From: Corynebacterium jeikeium
Lineage (GTDB): Bacteria > Actinomycetota > Actinomycetes > Mycobacteriales > Mycobacteriaceae
Assembly (NCBI RefSeq): GCF_000738265.1
Contig: NZ_JFCQ01000029.1
Coordinates: 186,001-250,000 of the forward strand
Reading direction: 5' to 3'
Length of the DNA: 64,000 nt
The notes beneath the pieces were generated by a model. That model worked only from the letters and a program-made list of their open reading frames with translations. It had not been told where the DNA came from and ran no database searches. This document shows, one piece after another, positions 63,240 through 64,000 of this stretch; positions within the stretch are counted from its first letter, which is position 1; every line of letters starts with the position of its first letter. Position numbers and translations under genes: made by a program.

Positions 63240-64000
63240 GTGGGTATTGCCGCAGAACTGGCCGAGCTCCTCCCCGACCTCGATGAGGTCCCAGAATCCC
63301 TAATCGACGATGCGATTCTGGAATCCTTTCTGGGCTGGACGCGCGACCGCGGCATCAACCTCTACCCCGCCCAGGAGGAAGCCGCGACCGCCCTGGTTGC
63401 CCAGGACAACGTCATCCTGGCTACCCCCACGGGATCCGGCAAGTCGATGGTTGCCATCGCCGCGCACTTCATCGCCATGGCGCGCAAGCAGCGCAGCTTC
63501 TACACCGCGCCGATCAAAGCCCTGGTGAGTGAGAAGTTCTTCGACCTGTGCCAAACCTTCGGCCCGGAGAATGTCGGGATGATGACTGGTGACGCCACAG
63601 TCAACGGTGGCGCGCCGATCATCTGCGCCACCGCCGAAATCGTTGCCAACATCGCCCTCCGCGACGGAGCGGAGGCGAAAATCGACCAGGTAGTGATGGA
63701 CGAGTTCCACTACTATTCCGAACCCGACCGCGGCTGGGCGTGGCAGGTTCCGCTGCTGGAGCTCCCTAAAGCGCAGTTCCTGTTGATGAGCGCCACCCTG
63801 GGCGATACGAAATGGCTGGAGGATGACCTCACTCAGCGCACGGGGCGCCAAACCACGCTGGTCACAGGCACGACCCGTCCGGTGCCTCTGGATTTCCACT
63901 ACGTTTACACTCCCGTCCACGAGACAGTGGAGGAACTGATCAGCGACGGCAAGTCGCCGATCTACATCGTCCACTTCACCCAACGCGAGGCCATCGAGCG
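63240..64000 (+). CDS. SF2 DEAD/DEAH helicase (Ski2-like, partial, runs off window)
   Basis: First 253 codons of an RNA/DNA helicase. Walker A LATPTGSGKSMVA (about residue 60), motif Ia YTAPIKALVSEKF, motif Ib MMTGDATVNGG and CATAEIVAN, DEAH-type VVMDEFHYYSEPDRGWAWQ, motif III LLMSATLGDT, then the start of the second RecA domain (IYIVHFTQREAIE). PIKAL and DEFHY place it in the Ski2/HelY-like group, some of which carry a DUF3516 C-terminal domain; that region is outside the window. Start GTG at 63240 with AGAGGAAAAG upstream, 16 bp after the PAC2 gene. Confidence 0.9.
   Translation, partial: MGIAAELAELLPDLDEVPESLIDDAILESFLGWTRDRGINLYPAQEEAATALVAQDNVILATPTGSGKSMVAIAAHFIAMARKQRSFYTAPIKALVSEKFFDLCQTFGPENVGMMTGDATVNGGAPIICATAEIVANIALRDGAEAKIDQVVMDEFHYYSEPDRGWAWQVPLLELPKAQFLLMSATLGDTKWLEDDLTQRTGRQTTLVTGTTRPVPLDFHYVYTPVHETVEELISDGKSPIYIVHFTQREAIE

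Noticed and set aside
1..64000. CRISPR array, prophage, IS element, toxin-antitoxin or BGC
   Set aside because: No regular spaced repeats, transposase, integrase, phage structural, TA or biosynthetic cluster genes were seen; gene order is conserved actinobacterial core.

Overview
The window reads as about 64 kb of core chromosome from a high-GC actinomycete, almost certainly a Corynebacterium. The closest group is probably the lipophilic C. jeikeium/C. urealyticum lineage, but that species-level guess rests on general impression only. Evidence for the genus: a DtxR with every metal ligand at the C. diphtheriae DtxR positions followed directly by galE; sigA, sigB, ppgK, suhB, dut and DUF3093/3159/3710/4193 genes in the order known from Mycobacterium tuberculosis (about Rv2572c-Rv2714); a mycolic-acid-type wall gene (aftC-like) beside msrB; many GTG/TTG starts; and several starts that look leaderless. 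No phage, IS element, CRISPR array or plasmid gene is visible.

Layout. 1-10.6 kb: partial aspS, a membrane zinc peptidase, two large wall-anchored phosphate-scavenging enzymes (a nuclease and a 5'-nucleotidase), hisS, a metallo-beta-lactamase-fold hydrolase and a membrane-anchored cyclophilin. 10.6-22.2 kb: one long minus-strand block of rel, apt, a peptide-binding lipoprotein, secF-secD-yajC, ruvB-ruvA-ruvC and a YebC regulator. 22.3-30.8 kb: pdxT-tesB-pdxS and the phosphatidylinositol mannoside cluster (pimA, patA, pgsA, HIT protein, thrS), tightly packed and largely translationally coupled. 30.9-33.9 kb: an exported copper/peroxidase cluster (CopC, small lipoprotein, PCuAC, DyP). 34.0-35.0 kb: seven tRNA genes, including a duplicated Val-Gly cassette.

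35.1-44.2 kb: aftC-like glycosyltransferase and msrB, the late haem genes hemE-hemY-hemQ (coproporphyrin branch), a DUF3000 protein, an RNase D-like nuclease and dxs. 44.3-50.6 kb: a TrmA-type RNA methyltransferase, conserved actinobacterial DUF proteins, dut, suhB and ppgK. 50.6-60.6 kb: sigA, a helicase/DUF3039 pair, a methyltransferase-dtd operon, sigB, dtxR and galE. 60.6-64.0 kb: DUF4192, a PAC2 protein and the start of a second SF2 helicase.

The genes fit together as information processing (four tRNA synthetases, two sigma factors, Holliday-junction resolution, stringent response), export (Sec), envelope lipid and arabinogalactan synthesis, haem/iron/copper handling and phosphate scavenging. 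The most interesting unexplained signals are RNA-level. The sigA 5' region folds by eye into two stacked hairpins plus a three-way junction. A second three-way junction lies between yajC and secD. A short motif (TTATTGACGCC) recurs in one orientation, both between genes and in frame within coding sequence. All structure and promoter calls were made by reading the sequence and have not been computed.
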